Below, one piece after another: positions 39,131 to 40,284 of a stretch of DNA of 40,284 nt. How positions within the stretch are numbered: position 1 is the first letter of the stretch; each line of letters begins with the position of its first letter. The DNA comes from Oligoflexia bacterium (GTDB taxonomy: Bacteria > Bdellovibrionota > Bdellovibrionia > Bdellovibrionales > UBA1609): assembly GCA_026914095.1 (NCBI GenBank), contig JAPPIY010000122.1:1-40284 (forward strand), read 5' to 3'. The notes under the pieces are model-generated. The model was not told where the DNA came from. It was given only the letters and a program-made list of their open reading frames with translations, and searched no databases. Position numbers and translations under genes: made by a program.

Positions 39131-40284
39131 AGGGCCTCTTATTGTAAATTTGCAAATCTTTTTCCAAAGCAAGAGCTACATTTAAAATATTTTGCTCGCC
39201 AAAGGCAGGCCCCATTAATTGTATTCCGATGGGCAGATTGTCTTTTGAAAAAGTGAAGGGCAGGCTAAGGGCGGGAGAGCCAATCAGATTGGCAAAGACT
39301 GTAAATTTATCGTTGAGATAAGTTTGAAGAGGATCATTTTCTGAAGTTAAAAGCGGAGCTGTGGAGCTGGCTGTTGGGGAGACAATAACATCACAGGAAG
39401 AAAATAAGTCGTCAAAGGCTTGTTTGATGAGAGTCCTTACTTGACAGGCTTTATGAAAATAATCTTCATAATATCCCGCTGATAAACAAAAGGCTCCCAT
39501 AAGAATTCGCCGGCGGACTTCTTTTCCAAAAGCCTCTGTTCGGTTGAGAGCGTAAAAATCTTGAATATGTTTTGAGCTTTGACGGCTTTGGTGTCCATAC
39601 CGAATCCCATCGTAGCGGGACAAATTACTGCTGGCCTCAGAGGTTGAGATTAAATAATAAACAGAAAGGCCATAATCTAAAAAGGGCCATTTTTTTTCTA
39701 TCAGCTGACAGCCTCGCTCTTTCAAAAGCTTTAAACTGCTTTGAAAGGCCTGCCAAACTTCTGGCTGAATCTGATCTTTTAAATCCTCTAAATCAAAAAA
39801 AATGACTTTTTTATTTTTGATGTTTGAGCTTAAGTTTTTTTGAAAATGAGCGGGAGTTTTTTGCGCGCTTGTGGAATCCAAAGGATCAAAACCGCTTATA
39901 ATATCTAAAAGAAGAGCGGAATCCTCAACGGTGTGGGTGAAGACTCCCGCTTGATCTAAGCTAGAGGCATAGGCAATCATTCCATAGCGGCTGACTCGGC
40001 CATAAGTGGGTTTTAAACCCAATAGATGACAGTAGTGGGCGGGCAGGCGAATAGAGCCTCCGGTGTCTGTTCCCAGACTGGCGGGGCAGAGTCCTCCAGC
40101 CACCGCGCTGGCATTGCCACTACTGGAGCCTCCCGCGCAGTGTTTGAGACTCCAAGGGTTTTTAACATTTCCAAAATAAGAGTTTTTCCCTGTAGAGCCC
40201 ATAGCAAACTCGTCATTGTTGCATTTTCCAATGAGGACAGCTCCCTCCGCCTCTAGTTTTTTAACGGCTGTCGCTGTGTAAGGA
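39123..40284 (-). CDS. gatA: Aspartyl/glutamyl-tRNA amidotransferase subunit A, partial
   Basis: The amidase subunit that releases ammonia from glutamine for tRNA amidation. The frame is open to the window edge, so the N-terminus is missing; a Met at 40202 is not the start, since residues before it (GAVLIGKCNNDEFAMG) still match the family. Visible residues of the Ser-cisSer-Lys triad are in AGGSSSGNASAV and SLGTDTGGSIRLPA; the Lys lies outside. Further marks are LKPTYGRVSRYGMIAYASSLDQ and the closing GIQLMGPAFGEQNILNVALALE. The C-terminus overlaps gatB. gatC is expected upstream, beyond the window. In KCNNDEF the family normally has KTNMDEF. Confidence 0.95.
   Translation of the reverse strand, partial: PYTATAVKKLEAEGAVLIGKCNNDEFAMGSTGKNSYFGNVKNPWSLKHCAGGSSSGNASAVAGGLCPASLGTDTGGSIRLPAHYCHLLGLKPTYGRVSRYGMIAYASSLDQAGVFTHTVEDSALLLDIISGFDPLDSTSAQKTPAHFQKNLSSNIKNKKVIFFDLEDLKDQIQPEVWQAFQSSLKLLKERGCQLIEKKWPFLDYGLSVYYLISTSEASSNLSRYDGIRYGHQSRQSSKHIQDFYALNRTEAFGKEVRRRILMGAFCLSAGYYEDYFHKACQVRTLIKQAFDDLFSSCDVIVSPTASSTAPLLTSENDPLQTYLNDKFTVFANLIGSPALSLPFTFSKDNLPIGIQLMGPAFGEQNILNVALALEKDLQIYNKRPYG

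Overview
This is an AT-rich bacterial chromosome segment of about 40 kb that mixes conserved housekeeping genes with many repeats. The gene content points to a Gram-negative, probably Bdellovibrio-like (Bdellovibrionota) organism. It has a long protein with a TadE/TadG-type N-terminus, a pair of DUF507 genes, several outer-membrane beta-barrels, secreted proteins without known domains, and AstA/AstD next to MltG. This placement is inference from gene content; no rRNA or tRNA gene is present to test it. Repeat load, decayed gene fragments and an ankyrin-like secreted protein suggest a lineage with a small effective population, perhaps predatory or host-associated.

Layout. 1-310: repeat remnant and a terminator. 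310-813: small secreted protein. 814-1605: no gene, repeats only. 1606-6422 (minus): tightly packed lipA, 2-oxoacid dehydrogenase E2, lysC and lysA. 6894-8912 (minus): secreted ankyrin-like protein. 9154-9600 (minus): smpB. 9976-11928 (plus): clpP-clpX. 11925-13271: a small cytoplasmic protein (minus) and two DUF507 genes (plus) split by a very long hairpin. 13435-17205: a lipocalin-like secreted protein with a decayed paralogue fragment, an outer-membrane barrel and a membrane-anchored protein. 17616-18686 (minus): mreB. 18999-22014: a broken copy and then the intact TadE-like gene. 22138-23313: AAA/DUF4143 ATPase. 23517-27779 (minus): rnhA-astA-astD-mltG. 28363-34711 (plus): ileS, a GT39-like membrane protein, lspA and an RsuA/RluB-type pseudouridine synthase. 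34890-36400 (minus): two outer-membrane barrel proteins. 36802-40284 (minus): gatA (cut by the window edge), gatB and ppx/gppA.

How the genes work together. LipA makes the lipoyl cofactor carried by the E2 encoded next to it. LysC and LysA are the first and last enzymes of the aspartate-to-lysine/diaminopimelate route, so with MreB and MltG they serve the peptidoglycan wall. ClpP-ClpX and SmpB form the degradation and ribosome-rescue side of protein quality control. IleS, GatA/GatB and the pseudouridine synthase serve translation. LspA matures lipoproteins.

The most unusual content is a family of roughly twenty short composite palindromic elements, most of 80-180 bp. Their ends approximate TATACYGATCCTGTTTGAA, and many carry one or two inner palindromes of the ATTCCC(N8)GGGAAT type. 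They fill most intergenic gaps. One is nested inside another repeat family, and one supplies the stop codon of lysC. Two sit side by side inside mltG without breaking its reading frame, adding about 86 residues between the membrane anchor and the enzyme. Further repeat families (two large hairpins, a GGGAATTATATAC-ended family and a GTGATTTTTGTTCAAAAGC family) occur in the same gaps.
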